Source: Sphingobium amiense (GTDB lineage Bacteria > Pseudomonadota > Alphaproteobacteria > Sphingomonadales > Sphingomonadaceae). From it: a stretch of DNA of 64,000 nucleotides. The notes below the pieces were generated by a model. It saw only the letters and a list, made by a program, of their open reading frames with translations, did no database searches and was not told the origin of the DNA. The first letter of the stretch is position 1. Every line of letters begins with the position of its first letter. Position numbers and translations under genes: made by a program. Positions 44,057-53,852 of the stretch are shown piece by piece. The DNA lies in NCBI RefSeq assembly GCF_003967075.1, contig NZ_AP018664.1:806001-870000 (forward strand), given 5' to 3'.

Positions 44057-45895
44057 ATGCGACTATCGAAGATCACTATTTGCCTCCCCCTTCTTCTTGC
44101 ATGCGCGGGCGTGTCTCCGGCGCTGGCGCAAATGTCTGCGCCCATTGCCGGGGAGAACGCTCAGCATCTTGTCGAATTGCGCGGCCAGAAGGTGCCGATG
44201 CGCGACGGCGTCGCGCTTTCCGTGGACATTTATCGGCCGAACGTCGATGTGGCGGTCCCCGCACTGCTGTCGATCATTCCCTATGCCAAGGGAGACGCCG
44301 AGCGCATCAAGCAGGCGCGGTGGTATGCGGCGCGCGGCTATGCCGTGATCCTTGCGGACATGCGCGGTCGTTATGATTCAGACGGGCAGTGGGACCCGTT
44401 CGACCCGAAGCACAAAAGCGACGGCTACGATCTGGTCGACTGGATATCGAAGCAGGGATGGACGAACGCGCGCGTCGGCATGATTGGCGTATCCTATGTA
44501 GGATGGACGCAATGGTGGACCGCGTCGCAGGCTCATCCTGCACTCAAGGCGATCGCCCCTATCATGTCGCCGCCAGATCCGATGGACAATCTGCCCTATC
44601 AGCAAGGACTGCTCAAAGGCGTCTTTCTCGACGTGTCGGCGTGCCTGTCGGGCCGCGTGATGCAGATCATCGGGTCCGAGCCTTATTGCGGATTCAGGCC
44701 AAGGCGGTCGCAGGATTTCCTGCACACGCCCTATCTCGAAATCAACCGTCAACGAGGCATGCTGGATGCCCCATGGTTCGAGAAAGTCATCCGCAGCAAC
44801 CTTTCATCCAGCGCGTATTTCAAAGCCATCGGCTATACCGGCGCGGAGAGCTGGTCTAAAATCACGGTTCCATCGCTGAATGTCGCGGGCTGGTTCGACG
44901 AGGATCAGCCGGGTGCCGCGATGAACTATATCGGCATGAAGCGCTATGGCGCGACGCCGGAGGCGAAATCGCCCAAGCTGATTATCGGTCCTTGGCCGCA
45001 TGCGACCACATCGGTCAGCAAAGTCGGAAATGTCGATTACGGTCCTCAAGCGGCTCTGGACCTCGACGCCTATATGTTGCGCTGGTTCGACCATTATCTG
45101 AAGGGTGTCGACAACGGCATAGATCGTGAGCCGTCCGTCTCCGTGTTCGTCATGGGCCTCAACAAATGGCTCAGCGCAAATGATTGGCCGCTGCCCGGCA
45201 CGCAATGGAAGAAATTCTACCTGACGAGCGGCGGCAGCGCGAATACGGCGTCCGGCGACGGCGTGCTGGCGAAATCGCCACCCCGTAAGGGCGGGTCCGA
45301 CAGCTATATTTACGATCCCGCCCATCCCACCTTGTCGCCTTACAAGGGTGGGAATATCGAGGACGGGGCGCTCGATGTGCGGGAGGCCGAGGCGGACAAG
45401 AGCGTGCTGGCCTACACGACGCCGCCGCTCGACCGGGATACTGCGGTCGTCGGACCGATCAAGTTCCGGTTCTTCGCTTCTACCTCAGCCAGGGACACCG
45501 ACTGGATCGTGCATCTGGTCGATGTCGATCCCGATGGCCATGCCGCTCTTCTTGCCGAAGGGGTGATGCGCGCCCGCAACCGTGACCCGGAAAAGGGAGG
45601 GGCTTTCAACGCCGCCCGGCTCAGCGAGATCGTTCCGGATCAAGTCTATGAATATATGATCGACTTCTGGCGCGTGACCGGAAGCGTTTTCAGGAAGGGG
45701 CATCGCATCCGGATTGACGTCCAGAGCAGCTACTATCCCTATTATCTGCGCAATCTGAATAACGGAGCCGACAATATCGGCCTCGTCAATGCTGCCGATG
45801 CAGTAATCGCCACGCAGACCATTCATCACGGGCCGCGCTATCCATCCTACATCGTGCTGCCGATCATTCCCAAGGGAAAGCTTGATTCCGAATGA
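44057..45895 (+). CDS. CocE/NonD (S15 family) hydrolase, exported
   Basis: A 612-residue alpha/beta hydrolase with signal peptide (residues 1-26, ending SPALAQ). Seen: VPMRDGVALSVDIYRPN, nucleophile Ser in GMIGVSYVGWTQW, LADMRGRYDSDGQW, GWFDEDQPGAAMNY, His in IIGPWPHATT, and the C-terminal jelly-roll domain (GPIKFRFFASTSARDTDW). The family includes cocaine esterase, glutaryl-7-ACA acylase and X-prolyl dipeptidyl peptidases; the substrate here is unknown. The ATG at 44057 follows GGAGGAGG. It overlaps the MFS gene by 4 bp. Confidence 0.9.
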   Translation: MRLSKITICLPLLLACAGVSPALAQMSAPIAGENAQHLVELRGQKVPMRDGVALSVDIYRPNVDVAVPALLSIIPYAKGDAERIKQARWYAARGYAVILADMRGRYDSDGQWDPFDPKHKSDGYDLVDWISKQGWTNARVGMIGVSYVGWTQWWTASQAHPALKAIAPIMSPPDPMDNLPYQQGLLKGVFLDVSACLSGRVMQIIGSEPYCGFRPRRSQDFLHTPYLEINRQRGMLDAPWFEKVIRSNLSSSAYFKAIGYTGAESWSKITVPSLNVAGWFDEDQPGAAMNYIGMKRYGATPEAKSPKLIIGPWPHATTSVSKVGNVDYGPQAALDLDAYMLRWFDHYLKGVDNGIDREPSVSVFVMGLNKWLSANDWPLPGTQWKKFYLTSGGSANTASGDGVLAKSPPRKGGSDSYIYDPAHPTLSPYKGGNIEDGALDVREAEADKSVLAYTTPPLDRDTAVVGPIKFRFFASTSARDTDWIVHLVDVDPDGHAALLAEGVMRARNRDPEKGGAFNAARLSEIVPDQVYEYMIDFWRVTGSVFRKGHRIRIDVQSSYYPYYLRNLNNGADNIGLVNAADAVIATQTIHHGPRYPSYIVLPIIPKGKLDSE

Positions 45896-47130
45896 GCAAC
45901 GCAGCTCCATCCAGCCCAGCGAGCGCGGCCAGTGCGCCCTCGAACCTCAACAAGGGGTTCGTGATCTCGCTCCTGTTCGCCTCTCATTTTCTGACCTATC
46001 TCGACCGGGCGGTCATGGCCACGGCCATTCCCTTCATCAGTGCTGAATTCGGCCTGTCATCGGTCGCTGCGGGATCGGTGCTCAGCGCCTTTTTCTTCGG
46101 CTACGCCCTGATGCAAATTCCAGCGGGCATTCTGGCCGACAGATTTGGTCCGGCCCGTCTGCTCCTGACCGCGGTCATTCTGTGGACCATCTTCACGGGC
46201 ATGACGGGGCTTGTGCATTCGCTGGCGGCGATGATCGTGGTCCGGGTGCTTTTCGGCCTGAGCGAGGGACCGGCGCCTGCCGGTGTGTCCAAGACGATTG
46301 CCTCAGTTTTTCCCCGCGAGCAGATCGGGAGAACGAATGGGGTCGTTCTTTCCGCGACGCTGCTCGGCAGCGCCGCCGCCCCGGCGTTCGTCACGACGAT
46401 TGTCCTGCACTGGGGATGGCGCGGAGCATTTTTGAGCCTGCTCGCACCCGGCTTTCTGCTGGCGCTGGCCGTTTACAGGGTGCTGGGCCGGTCCCCCGAA
46501 TTGGCCCCGGCGAAACATCAGGCCGAGCGGAAAGATATTGGCGGCAGCGGGGAATCCGCGTGGAAAACCGTGCTTGGCTCCTCGCAGATGCGCTGGTGCC
46601 TGGCGACGACGTTCATCGCAAGCTGCGTCAACTGGGGCTTGCAGAACTGGCTGCCGACCTATCTGCTCAAGGCACGCGGGTTTGGCATTGCCGAAATGGG
46701 CATGTTTGCATCGGTGCCCTATGCGGCGGGTGCGCTCGGTTATCTTCTGGGCGGCTACGCCGGCGACCGACTGTTCGTTGGCCGGCGCAATATTCTCGTC
46801 CTGCTTTGCTTCATCACCTCTGCCGCGAGCACATATGCTGCAGCGGTCGCATCGAACGGCGGCATCGCCGTGGCGTTCATGACCGTAACATTTCTGATGC
46901 TGAGCATGGGCCTGAGCAACCTTTTCAGTTTACCCCTGTTGCTCGTCCCGGTGACGGCGGTCGGCAGGTCGTTCGGGGTCATCAACACAGGCGCCCAGAT
47001 CGCCGGCTTCGTTTCACCGCTGCTGATCGGGGCAGTGCTCGATGCCTCCAATCAGAACTTTTCCCTCGTGCTCTATCTCGTCGTCGGTCTGCTCGTGGCC
47101 AGCGGCATCACAGCCAGCCGCATCCGGTAG
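45892..47130 (+). CDS. MFS transporter (ACS-like)
   Basis: A 412-residue inner-membrane transporter with 12 TM segments. Seen: FLTYLDRAVMATAIPFISAEFGLS and the MFS motif ADRFGPARLLL (loop 2-3), then LFGLSEGPAPAGVSKTIASVFPREQIGRTNG, typical of organic-anion symporters of the ACS family. The start overlaps the hydrolase stop (ATGA). It should take up the hydrolysis product across the inner membrane. Confidence 0.9.
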   Translation: MSNAAPSSPASAASAPSNLNKGFVISLLFASHFLTYLDRAVMATAIPFISAEFGLSSVAAGSVLSAFFFGYALMQIPAGILADRFGPARLLLTAVILWTIFTGMTGLVHSLAAMIVVRVLFGLSEGPAPAGVSKTIASVFPREQIGRTNGVVLSATLLGSAAAPAFVTTIVLHWGWRGAFLSLLAPGFLLALAVYRVLGRSPELAPAKHQAERKDIGGSGESAWKTVLGSSQMRWCLATTFIASCVNWGLQNWLPTYLLKARGFGIAEMGMFASVPYAAGALGYLLGGYAGDRLFVGRRNILVLLCFITSAASTYAAAVASNGGIAVAFMTVTFLMLSMGLSNLFSLPLLLVPVTAVGRSFGVINTGAQIAGFVSPLLIGAVLDASNQNFSLVLYLVVGLLVASGITASRIR

Positions 47131-47210
47131 GGCGTGGCAGCCATCGACCCCAATCTACGGAACGGGCGGTCCATTCCGCCCATATCACGACGACTCTTCA
47201 GGGTATCCAT

Positions 47211-48677
47211 ATGCACCAGATGATCATTCGCAACGCCTCCATCATCGACGGTTCCGGCAAGGATCGCTATCGCGCCGATATCCTTATCGTCGGCGACCGC
47301 ATTGGCGCGATCGGCAATCTGGCGGACCGAAGCGAATATGCGGGGATCGAGCAGCGCGACGCCGAAGGTCTCGTTCTGTGCCCAGGGTTTATCGACGCGC
47401 ATTCCCATGATGACAATGCGCTTCTCCGCGATCCGGGCATGGCTCCGAAAGTCACGCAGGGCGTGACCACCGTCGTGACCGGAAATTGCGGCATCAGTCT
47501 GGCGCCGCTGGTATCGAAAAGTCCGCCGTCCCCGCTCGATCTGATCGCCGCCGACGATCCTCTCGCGTTCCGGTATGAAACTTTTGCCGACTATATGACC
47601 GCGCTGGAAGAAAAGCCCGCCGCCGTGAACACCGCACCGATGGTGGGGCATTCGACGCTGCGCATCGCGGCCATGACGGATATTGATCGGCCCGCGACCG
47701 CAGGCGAAATCGCCGAGATGCGTCGCCTGCTGCGGGAAGCCATCGAGGCCGGAGCGGTCGGCTTCAGCACGGGTCTTTTCTACCCCTCCAGCCGGGCTGC
47801 GCCGGCGGAAGAGGTGGTTGCGGTGCTTCAGGCTCTGGAAGGGTCGCAAGCGGTCTACACCACGCATATGCGCGATGAGGCGGACGAGATAGACGCATCG
47901 CTGGAAGAAAGTTTTGAAACAGCGCGGCAGGCCAATGTGCCGCTCATCATTTCGCACCACAAATGCATGGGCAAGCGCAATTTCGGACGCACCACCGAAA
48001 CGCTCAAACGGATCGAACGCGCCGCCCAGGAGCAGGACGTCAGCTTCGACGTCTATCCTTATGAGGCGGGTTCAACGGTGCTTTTGCAGGATCTTGCCGA
48101 CAAGTCATATCGTGTGCGGCTGACCCGTTCAAAACCCCATCCTGAAATGGTCGGCCGGGAACTGGCGGATGTCGCGGCGGAATGGGGCGTGACAGAGCAT
48201 GAAGCGATGCAGCGCTTAAGTCCCGGCGGCGCGGTCTATTACATGATGGATCAGGCCGATGTGGATCGTGTGCTCAAACATGATCTGGCGATGATCGGAT
48301 CGGATGGCATGCCGCATGACCATTTTCCGCATCCGCGGCTCTGGGGCACGTTCCCGCGTGTCCTCGGGCATTATGCGCGGGACCGGGGTCTCTTTTCGCT
48401 GGAAATGGCGATCCATCGCATGACGGGTCTTACGGCCCGGAAGTTCCATCTGGAAGGGCGGGGCACGATCAGCGAGGGCGCTTTTGCCGACCTCGTCCTG
48501 CTCGATCCGGAAAAGATCATCGACCGTGCGACCTTCGACGACCCGACCGCGCCTGCGGACGGCATTCAGGCGGTTTTCGTCAATGGCGAAGCCGTCCTTG
48601 ACAAAGGCGCTCTGACAGCCGCTCGCCCCGGACGGGTTCTAAGGCATGCGGAAGTGCGGGAAAGCGCGGTTCTCTGA
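47211..48677 (+). CDS. N-acyl-D-amino-acid deacylase (D-aminoacylase)
   Basis: A 488-residue amidohydrolase. Seen: IIRNASIIDGSGKDRYRADILIVGDRIGAIG, metal-binding HSH in GFIDAHSHDDNALL, VVTGNCGISLAPL, GFSTGLFYPSS, YTTHMRDE, ISHHKCMGK, and IGSDGMPHDH. The motif set matches D-aminoacylases, zinc enzymes that remove an acyl group from N-acyl-D-amino acids. The ATG at 47211 is the first in a run of plausible starts. It lies 80 nt after the MFS gene in the same direction. Confidence 0.9.
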   Translation: MHQMIIRNASIIDGSGKDRYRADILIVGDRIGAIGNLADRSEYAGIEQRDAEGLVLCPGFIDAHSHDDNALLRDPGMAPKVTQGVTTVVTGNCGISLAPLVSKSPPSPLDLIAADDPLAFRYETFADYMTALEEKPAAVNTAPMVGHSTLRIAAMTDIDRPATAGEIAEMRRLLREAIEAGAVGFSTGLFYPSSRAAPAEEVVAVLQALEGSQAVYTTHMRDEADEIDASLEESFETARQANVPLIISHHKCMGKRNFGRTTETLKRIERAAQEQDVSFDVYPYEAGSTVLLQDLADKSYRVRLTRSKPHPEMVGRELADVAAEWGVTEHEAMQRLSPGGAVYYMMDQADVDRVLKHDLAMIGSDGMPHDHFPHPRLWGTFPRVLGHYARDRGLFSLEMAIHRMTGLTARKFHLEGRGTISEGAFADLVLLDPEKIIDRATFDDPTAPADGIQAVFVNGEAVLDKGALTAARPGRVLRHAEVRESAVL

Positions 48678-48823
48678 TAATTTGAGCCGTGGCCGGGGTT
48701 CTTGGGGTGGAAGGCGTGGATGGAGCGAGACGAACAATGCGCAGGCCAGTCATCCGCGTCGGTCCGATGGTATATCGGCTTGAATGCTACAATTTTATGG
48801 TGATATATCGGAAGATCATGGGG

Positions 48824-49195
48824 ATGAAGCCCGCCACAAGCACTATGCGCCGTAACCGGCACGGAATCGCCGGGAGGCGAGCCGGTTTATCGCAATGGCT
48901 GCTGGGCCTTGCGCTGGCGTGCGGCATGCTTTTTGCGCCCATGGCGATGGCGGCTGGCTGCGCGGCTTCGACCAACTCCAGCCAGATGACCAGCCCCTGC
49001 GAGGGGAAGCACGATAGCCAGCACGTAACGCCCAAACAATGTCACTGCGTGGGCGCCTGCGCCGCCGAAGATGTCGCCAAACCGCAGCTTGCGGCGCGGA
49101 TCAAATTATCCGTTGCGGTCACGCCTGTTCCGGAGGCTTCCTCGCTGGGCGACGCCCTGCTCGAGCGCGAAACGCCGCCTCCGCGCCTGTCCTGA
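48824..49195 (+). CDS. Small Cys/His-rich exported protein of the copper operon
   Basis: A 123-residue protein with a signal peptide (WLLGLALACGMLFAPMAMA, cleavage near AAGC) and a short mature part with Cys and His: CAAST, SPCEGKHDSQHVTPKQCHCVGACAAED. Position and composition resemble CopL-type leader proteins found before copAB, but the sequence match is not specific. Start at 48824 has GGAAG 9 nt upstream; 48818 is also in frame. Upstream, a dyad CCGAT-GGTAT-ATCGG (48764-48778) and a second TATATCGG (48804-48811) may be regulatory. Confidence 0.65.
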   Translation: MKPATSTMRRNRHGIAGRRAGLSQWLLGLALACGMLFAPMAMAAGCAASTNSSQMTSPCEGKHDSQHVTPKQCHCVGACAAEDVAKPQLAARIKLSVAVTPVPEASSLGDALLERETPPPRLS

Positions 49196-49285
49196 TCGAA
49201 GCCGAGCAGCGACCGTGTGAATGGTCGCGATTGGTACGGCAAGCGTGGCTTTGGCGGCTGCGCGTGTCGCAAGACAGGATTTATC

Positions 49286-51079
49286 ATGAACGACACGACT
49301 TTGGGGCGACGCAGCCTGCTGCGCGCCGGAGCCTTGGGCCTCGCCGGCCTGGGGTTCGATATGAAATTTCCCGCCTGGGCCACGACCGGGTCGGCGGGCC
49401 TGCGCGCCGACATGCCAACGCTTGCGGGCGAGGATATAAGGCTGCGCGTTGCCCATGACCGGTTCAGCGTGGGCGGCCGCACGGGGCACGCGATCACGAT
49501 CAACGGCGTGCTGCCCGCACCGCTCATTCGTCTGCGCGAAGGGCAGACCGTGCGGCTTCATGTCGAGAACACCCTGGACGAGGATACGTCAATCCACTGG
49601 CACGGACTGATCGTGCCATTCCAGATGGACGGCGTGCCCGGAATCAGCTTTCCCGGCATCAGGCCGGGCACGACATTCACCTATGAATTCCCCATCAGAC
49701 AGTCAGGCACCTACTGGTATCATTCCCATTCGGGCCTGCAGGAACAGGTGGGGCATTACGGTCCCCTCGTCATCGACCCCGCGGGCGCGGAGCCGGCGGC
49801 CTATGACCGCGAGCATGTGATCGTCCTGTCGGACTGGACCTTTCTGCATCCCCACCAGGTGATAACGAAGCTCAAGCAGAAGGACGCTTATTTCAATCGC
49901 CAGAAGCAGACGGCGACGACCGGCGAAATGAGCGTGGCCGAACGCATTAGCTGGAGCAAGATGCGGATGGACCCGGCCGATATTTCGGACGTCAACGGTT
50001 CCACCTACAGCTTCCTCATCAACGGTCATGGGCCGAATGAGAACTGGACGGGCCTGTTCCGGCCGGGAGAGCGGGTGCGGCTACGCTTCATCAATGCGTC
50101 GGCGATGACGATCTTCAATGTGCGCATTCCCGGCCTGCCGATGACGGTCGTTCTGGCGGACGGCCAGCCCGTGCGTCCGGTCGAGACGGACGAATTCCAG
50201 ATTTCGGTCGCCGAGACCTACGACGTCATCGTCGAACCGACATCGGATCAAGCCTACAGCCTGATTGCCGAAGCGATCGACCGTTCGGGCATGGGGCGGG
50301 CGACGCTCGCGCCGCGGGTCGGAATGACCGCCGCGATCCCGCCCTTGCGTAAGCGTCCCACCCTGTCGATGCGCGATATGGGCATGGGGGGCATGGATAT
50401 GTCCGGAATGGACATGGGCGGGACCGGCGCACCCGCCATGGGCGGCGCGGCCTGTCCGCCCGAACACGCCGCGATGGGGCATTGCAAGCCGGGCCAGCCG
50501 GCGGCGCCCATGCACCATGGCATGCGCGAAAAATCACTGATGCCGCCCACTGTCAAAGTTGGCGTCGGCGTCGATATGGTTTCCGCGATGCCGGTCGACC
50601 GGACCGGCGACCGTCCCCTCGGGCTGGAAAAAGAGCCGCACCGGGTGCTGACCTATCATGATCTGGCGCCGCTCGTGCCTTTTCATGACAAGCGACCGCC
50701 CACCCGAACCATCGACATCCACCTGACCGGGAATATGGGCCGTTTCATGTGGTCTTTCGACGGTCGGAAGATGAACGAGGGCGCCGAGCCTATCCGCCTT
50801 GAGCGCGACGAGCGCGTCAGGGTGAACCTCATCAACGATACCATGATGAATCATCCGATTCATATCCATGGCCACTTCTTCGAACTGGTCACCGGACAGG
50901 ATCATGGCCATCCGATCAAGCACACGGTCAATGTGATGCCGGGCGGCATCGCCAGCTTCGATCTCACCGCCGATGCACCCGGAGACTGGCCGCTCCACTG
51001 CCACCTGCTCTACCATATGCATGCAGGCATGATGAATGTCGTGAAGGTGCGGCCGATGGATGACGGGGAGGCGGCGTGA
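49286..51079 (+). CDS. copA: CopA, periplasmic multicopper oxidase for copper resistance
   Basis: A 597-residue oxidase exported by the Tat route (signal GRRSLLRAGALGLAGLG). Cu(I) oxidation detoxifies periplasmic copper. Seen: the four copper-binding blocks SIHWHGLIVPFQ, YWYHSHSGLQEQ, HPIHIHGHFFEL and LHCHLLYHMHAGMM; a Met-rich linker (MRDMGMGGMDMSGMDMGG); and CPPEHAAMGHC at about residues 390-400. AGGA precedes the ATG at 49286. Downstream copB overlaps the stop. Confidence 0.95.
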   Translation: MNDTTLGRRSLLRAGALGLAGLGFDMKFPAWATTGSAGLRADMPTLAGEDIRLRVAHDRFSVGGRTGHAITINGVLPAPLIRLREGQTVRLHVENTLDEDTSIHWHGLIVPFQMDGVPGISFPGIRPGTTFTYEFPIRQSGTYWYHSHSGLQEQVGHYGPLVIDPAGAEPAAYDREHVIVLSDWTFLHPHQVITKLKQKDAYFNRQKQTATTGEMSVAERISWSKMRMDPADISDVNGSTYSFLINGHGPNENWTGLFRPGERVRLRFINASAMTIFNVRIPGLPMTVVLADGQPVRPVETDEFQISVAETYDVIVEPTSDQAYSLIAEAIDRSGMGRATLAPRVGMTAAIPPLRKRPTLSMRDMGMGGMDMSGMDMGGTGAPAMGGAACPPEHAAMGHCKPGQPAAPMHHGMREKSLMPPTVKVGVGVDMVSAMPVDRTGDRPLGLEKEPHRVLTYHDLAPLVPFHDKRPPTRTIDIHLTGNMGRFMWSFDGRKMNEGAEPIRLERDERVRVNLINDTMMNHPIHIHGHFFELVTGQDHGHPIKHTVNVMPGGIASFDLTADAPGDWPLHCHLLYHMHAGMMNVVKVRPMDDGEAA

Positions 51080-52014
51080 TGCGCAAGTTTATCCTGTTGT
51101 CCGCGCTCTTCGCATCGGCCCCGGTTAGCGCGCAGCAGGCCATGACCGATTCCAGCCCGCACGCCGATCACGCCATGTCGATGCCGATGACAGAAGGCGA
51201 CGCACAGTGCCCGCCCGAGCATGCCGCGATGGGGCATTGCACTCCGCAGGCAGAAGCGGTGACGCCGCCGCACGCCGGTCCTTCAGCCGCGGCTTTGAGC
51301 GGTCCCGAATATGCCGCCGATGCAGTTTGGGGCGCCGGAGCCATGGAGCCGGCGCGTCGCTCGGTCTACGCCGAGCACGGCTTCATGAACACAGGCAAGA
51401 TCCTGATCGACCGGCTGGAATATGCCGCTCAGAAGGGGCGGGACGGATATTCCTGGGAAGGAGACGCTTGGTATGGCGGCGACTATAACCGGCTCTGGAC
51501 CAAATTTCGCGGGGAAGGGGCTGCAGGCAAGGCGATAGAGTCCGCTGAAGTGCAGGCGCTATGGAGCCGTGCGCTGGACCCCTGGTTCAATATTCAGGCA
51601 GGCGTCCGCTACGACATTCGGCCAAAGCCGGACCGCGCGCATCTTGCGGTAGGCATCGAGGGTCTCGCCCCTTATTTGTTTGACGTCAATGCCGCCCTGT
51701 TCCTGTCCGATCGCGGCGACCTGACCGCGCGGGTCGAGGCTGAATATGACCAGCGCATTACCAACCGGCTGATTCTGCAACCGAGTGTTGAGGTCAATTT
51801 GGCCGCGCAGGATGTGCGGTCGGTCGATGTCGGCGCCGGTCTCTCCTCAGTAGAAGCAGGGTTGCGGCTGCGATATGAATTTGTGCCCGAGTTCGCGCCC
51901 TATTTTGGCTTTGAATATGAAGGACTTGTCGGCCGGACTGCCCGTTTGGCCCGCGCGGGCGGAGAAGACGCAAATCGCGCCAAATTCGTGATCGGAATAC
52001 GGACGTGGTTCTGA
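51079..52014 (+). CDS. copB: CopB, outer-membrane copper resistance protein
   Basis: A 311-residue outer-membrane protein of the CopB family. Seen: signal peptide (residues 1-20, APVSAQQ), a Met/His-rich N-terminal region (DHAMSMPMTEGDAQCPPEHAAMGHC), the SVYAEHGFMNTGKILIDRLEY block, and a beta-barrel ending RAKFVIGIRTWF. The ATG at 51079 overlaps the copA stop by one base (TGATG); a GTG at 51076 is an alternative. It is the third gene of the copper operon. Confidence 0.93.
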   Translation: MRKFILLSALFASAPVSAQQAMTDSSPHADHAMSMPMTEGDAQCPPEHAAMGHCTPQAEAVTPPHAGPSAAALSGPEYAADAVWGAGAMEPARRSVYAEHGFMNTGKILIDRLEYAAQKGRDGYSWEGDAWYGGDYNRLWTKFRGEGAAGKAIESAEVQALWSRALDPWFNIQAGVRYDIRPKPDRAHLAVGIEGLAPYLFDVNAALFLSDRGDLTARVEAEYDQRITNRLILQPSVEVNLAAQDVRSVDVGAGLSSVEAGLRLRYEFVPEFAPYFGFEYEGLVGRTARLARAGGEDANRAKFVIGIRTWF

Positions 52015-52170
52015 CATCTGGCGTGCGCCTTGGCGCGTCCGAAAATGAGGGATCTATGTCATTTTTGCGCGGGCGTTAGTGGCGCATGATGTAGCAATAG
52101 GCGCCGTATAATCTTTTCAGGGCGCCTGCGATTTCGGCCGTTGACAACGGAGCAGAGGAAAGAAATTTTG

Positions 52171-53784
52171 ATGAGAAGTTTCATTTGGAAAATGGGGCAA
52201 TTCTTCGCCTTTGCGATGATCTGCCTCGCTTCCCTCGCATTGAATCCCGGCGATGCCAGGGCAGCGCACGACATGTCCGTGCAGAAGGCAACGACGCCGC
52301 TGGGGATCAAATGCGAAGGGTTGAAAGATACGGACCTGTCGCAGGTTCCGGATGCTCCCACCCATATTCTGTCGGCAAAATTGATCGACGCGTCGTCGAA
52401 CAAGCCGCAATATTGTGAAGTCGCGGGCAACATAGCGCCGCAGGTCGGCATCTTGATGTGGTTGCCGGCCGAACACTGGAACGGCAAGTTCCTGGAGATC
52501 GGGTGCGGCGGCTTTTGCGGCACGACGGCTTTCATCGTGCTGTGCGAAGACCCCCTCCGGAAGGGTTATGCGTGCATAACCACCGATATGGGGCACAAGG
52601 GTCAGGAAGGCGAGGGCGCCGAATGGGCCTATAACAATCCGCAGGCGGTTATCGACTTTGCTTATCGGTCCACGCATGTCACCGCGCTCGCCGGCAAGGC
52701 GATCGTGAACGCCTATTATGGCCGCAAGCCCGACAGATCCTATTTTCACGGCTGTTCGTGCGGCGGGCGTCAGGCCATGGTTGAGGCCGAGCGCTTTCCG
52801 TGGGATTTCGACGGGATCATCGCTGGCGCTCCCGGCATCAGCTATCCCGACATCGTGCTGAACTTCGCCTTCAGGTCGCAGTATCTCTATAGCGCCAGCG
52901 GCAAGGCGCTGTTCGACGCGAAAGGCATCGAGTTCCTCAGCAACGCCGTGATTGCCAAATGCGACATGAACGATGGCGTCAAGGATGGCCTCATCGGCGA
53001 CGCGCGGCAGTGCAAGTTCAATCCGCGCGACTATGTGTGCAAGTCCAACGCGACGACCGGCTGCCTCACGTCCGAGCAGGCCGAAGCGGCGGTGGCGTTC
53101 TATTCCGAGCGTAAATCCGCATCCGGAGATCGCGTCGGCGACCGCGCCCACCTGCCGGGATCGGAAGTAAGTCTGCTGGGCATGGCCGACAACCCCTTGA
53201 TGAAGAAGACCTTCTTCGAGGAATTCTTCAAGTATATGGCCTTCGTCCCCAATCCCGGCCCGACCTGGAAGTTCGCGGATTTCGACGTCAACTCCGATTA
53301 CAAGCGGATGGGTCTGATCCAGTCCCTGATGCAGGCCGATAATCCCGACCTGCGCGCGTTCAAGGCGGCGGGCGGAAAGATGATCTTCTATCACGGATGG
53401 TCCGACGGCGGGCCGTCGCCCCTCACCACGATCGACTATTACCAGACTGTCGAGAAAACGATGGGCGGGCGTGCCAATACGCAGGATTTCCTCCGGCTCT
53501 TCATGGTGCCGGGCGCGGACCACTGCTTCGGCGGCGTCGGTGCATGGTCGGTGGATTATCTCGAGCATCTCGACAAGTGGGTCGATCAGGGGAAGGCTCC
53601 CGACGTGATGATCGGCGCTTTCTTCTCCGACAATCCGATGGACCCGATGTTCTCACAGCCGTTGGATATGACCAAGGCGAAGTTCACGCGCCCGGTTTAT
53701 CCCTTCCCCCTGCGGGCGCAGTATAAGGGGTCGGGCGATCCGAACAGTGCGTCGAGCTTCAAGGCCGTCGACTCCGAGAAATGA
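52171..53784 (+). CDS. Tannase/feruloyl-esterase-family exported hydrolase
   Basis: A 537-residue exported enzyme. Seen: a signal peptide (residues 1-30), YCEVAGNIAPQVGILMWLP, nucleophile Ser in HGCSCGGRQAM, acid Asp in FYHGWSDGGPSP, and His in GADHCFGG: the CS-D-HC triad in which Cys flanking Ser and His form a disulfide. Members hydrolyse aromatic esters, including tannins, ferulate and mono(hydroxyethyl)terephthalate-like esters; the substrate here is unknown. AGAGGAAAG precedes the ATG. Confidence 0.88.
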   Translation: MRSFIWKMGQFFAFAMICLASLALNPGDARAAHDMSVQKATTPLGIKCEGLKDTDLSQVPDAPTHILSAKLIDASSNKPQYCEVAGNIAPQVGILMWLPAEHWNGKFLEIGCGGFCGTTAFIVLCEDPLRKGYACITTDMGHKGQEGEGAEWAYNNPQAVIDFAYRSTHVTALAGKAIVNAYYGRKPDRSYFHGCSCGGRQAMVEAERFPWDFDGIIAGAPGISYPDIVLNFAFRSQYLYSASGKALFDAKGIEFLSNAVIAKCDMNDGVKDGLIGDARQCKFNPRDYVCKSNATTGCLTSEQAEAAVAFYSERKSASGDRVGDRAHLPGSEVSLLGMADNPLMKKTFFEEFFKYMAFVPNPGPTWKFADFDVNSDYKRMGLIQSLMQADNPDLRAFKAAGGKMIFYHGWSDGGPSPLTTIDYYQTVEKTMGGRANTQDFLRLFMVPGADHCFGGVGAWSVDYLEHLDKWVDQGKAPDVMIGAFFSDNPMDPMFSQPLDMTKAKFTRPVYPFPLRAQYKGSGDPNSASSFKAVDSEK

Positions 53785-53852
53785 AAGCAAAATGAGAGCC
53801 GGGATTTCAGAAGATGAGCGTCCCGGCTCATCATTCAGCCACGCAGGATCAC

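Noticed and set aside
52015..52170. AAAATGA/TCATTTT inverted pair after copB as terminator or operator
   Set aside because: The stem is only 7 bp, AT-rich, with a 10-nt loop; too weak to call.
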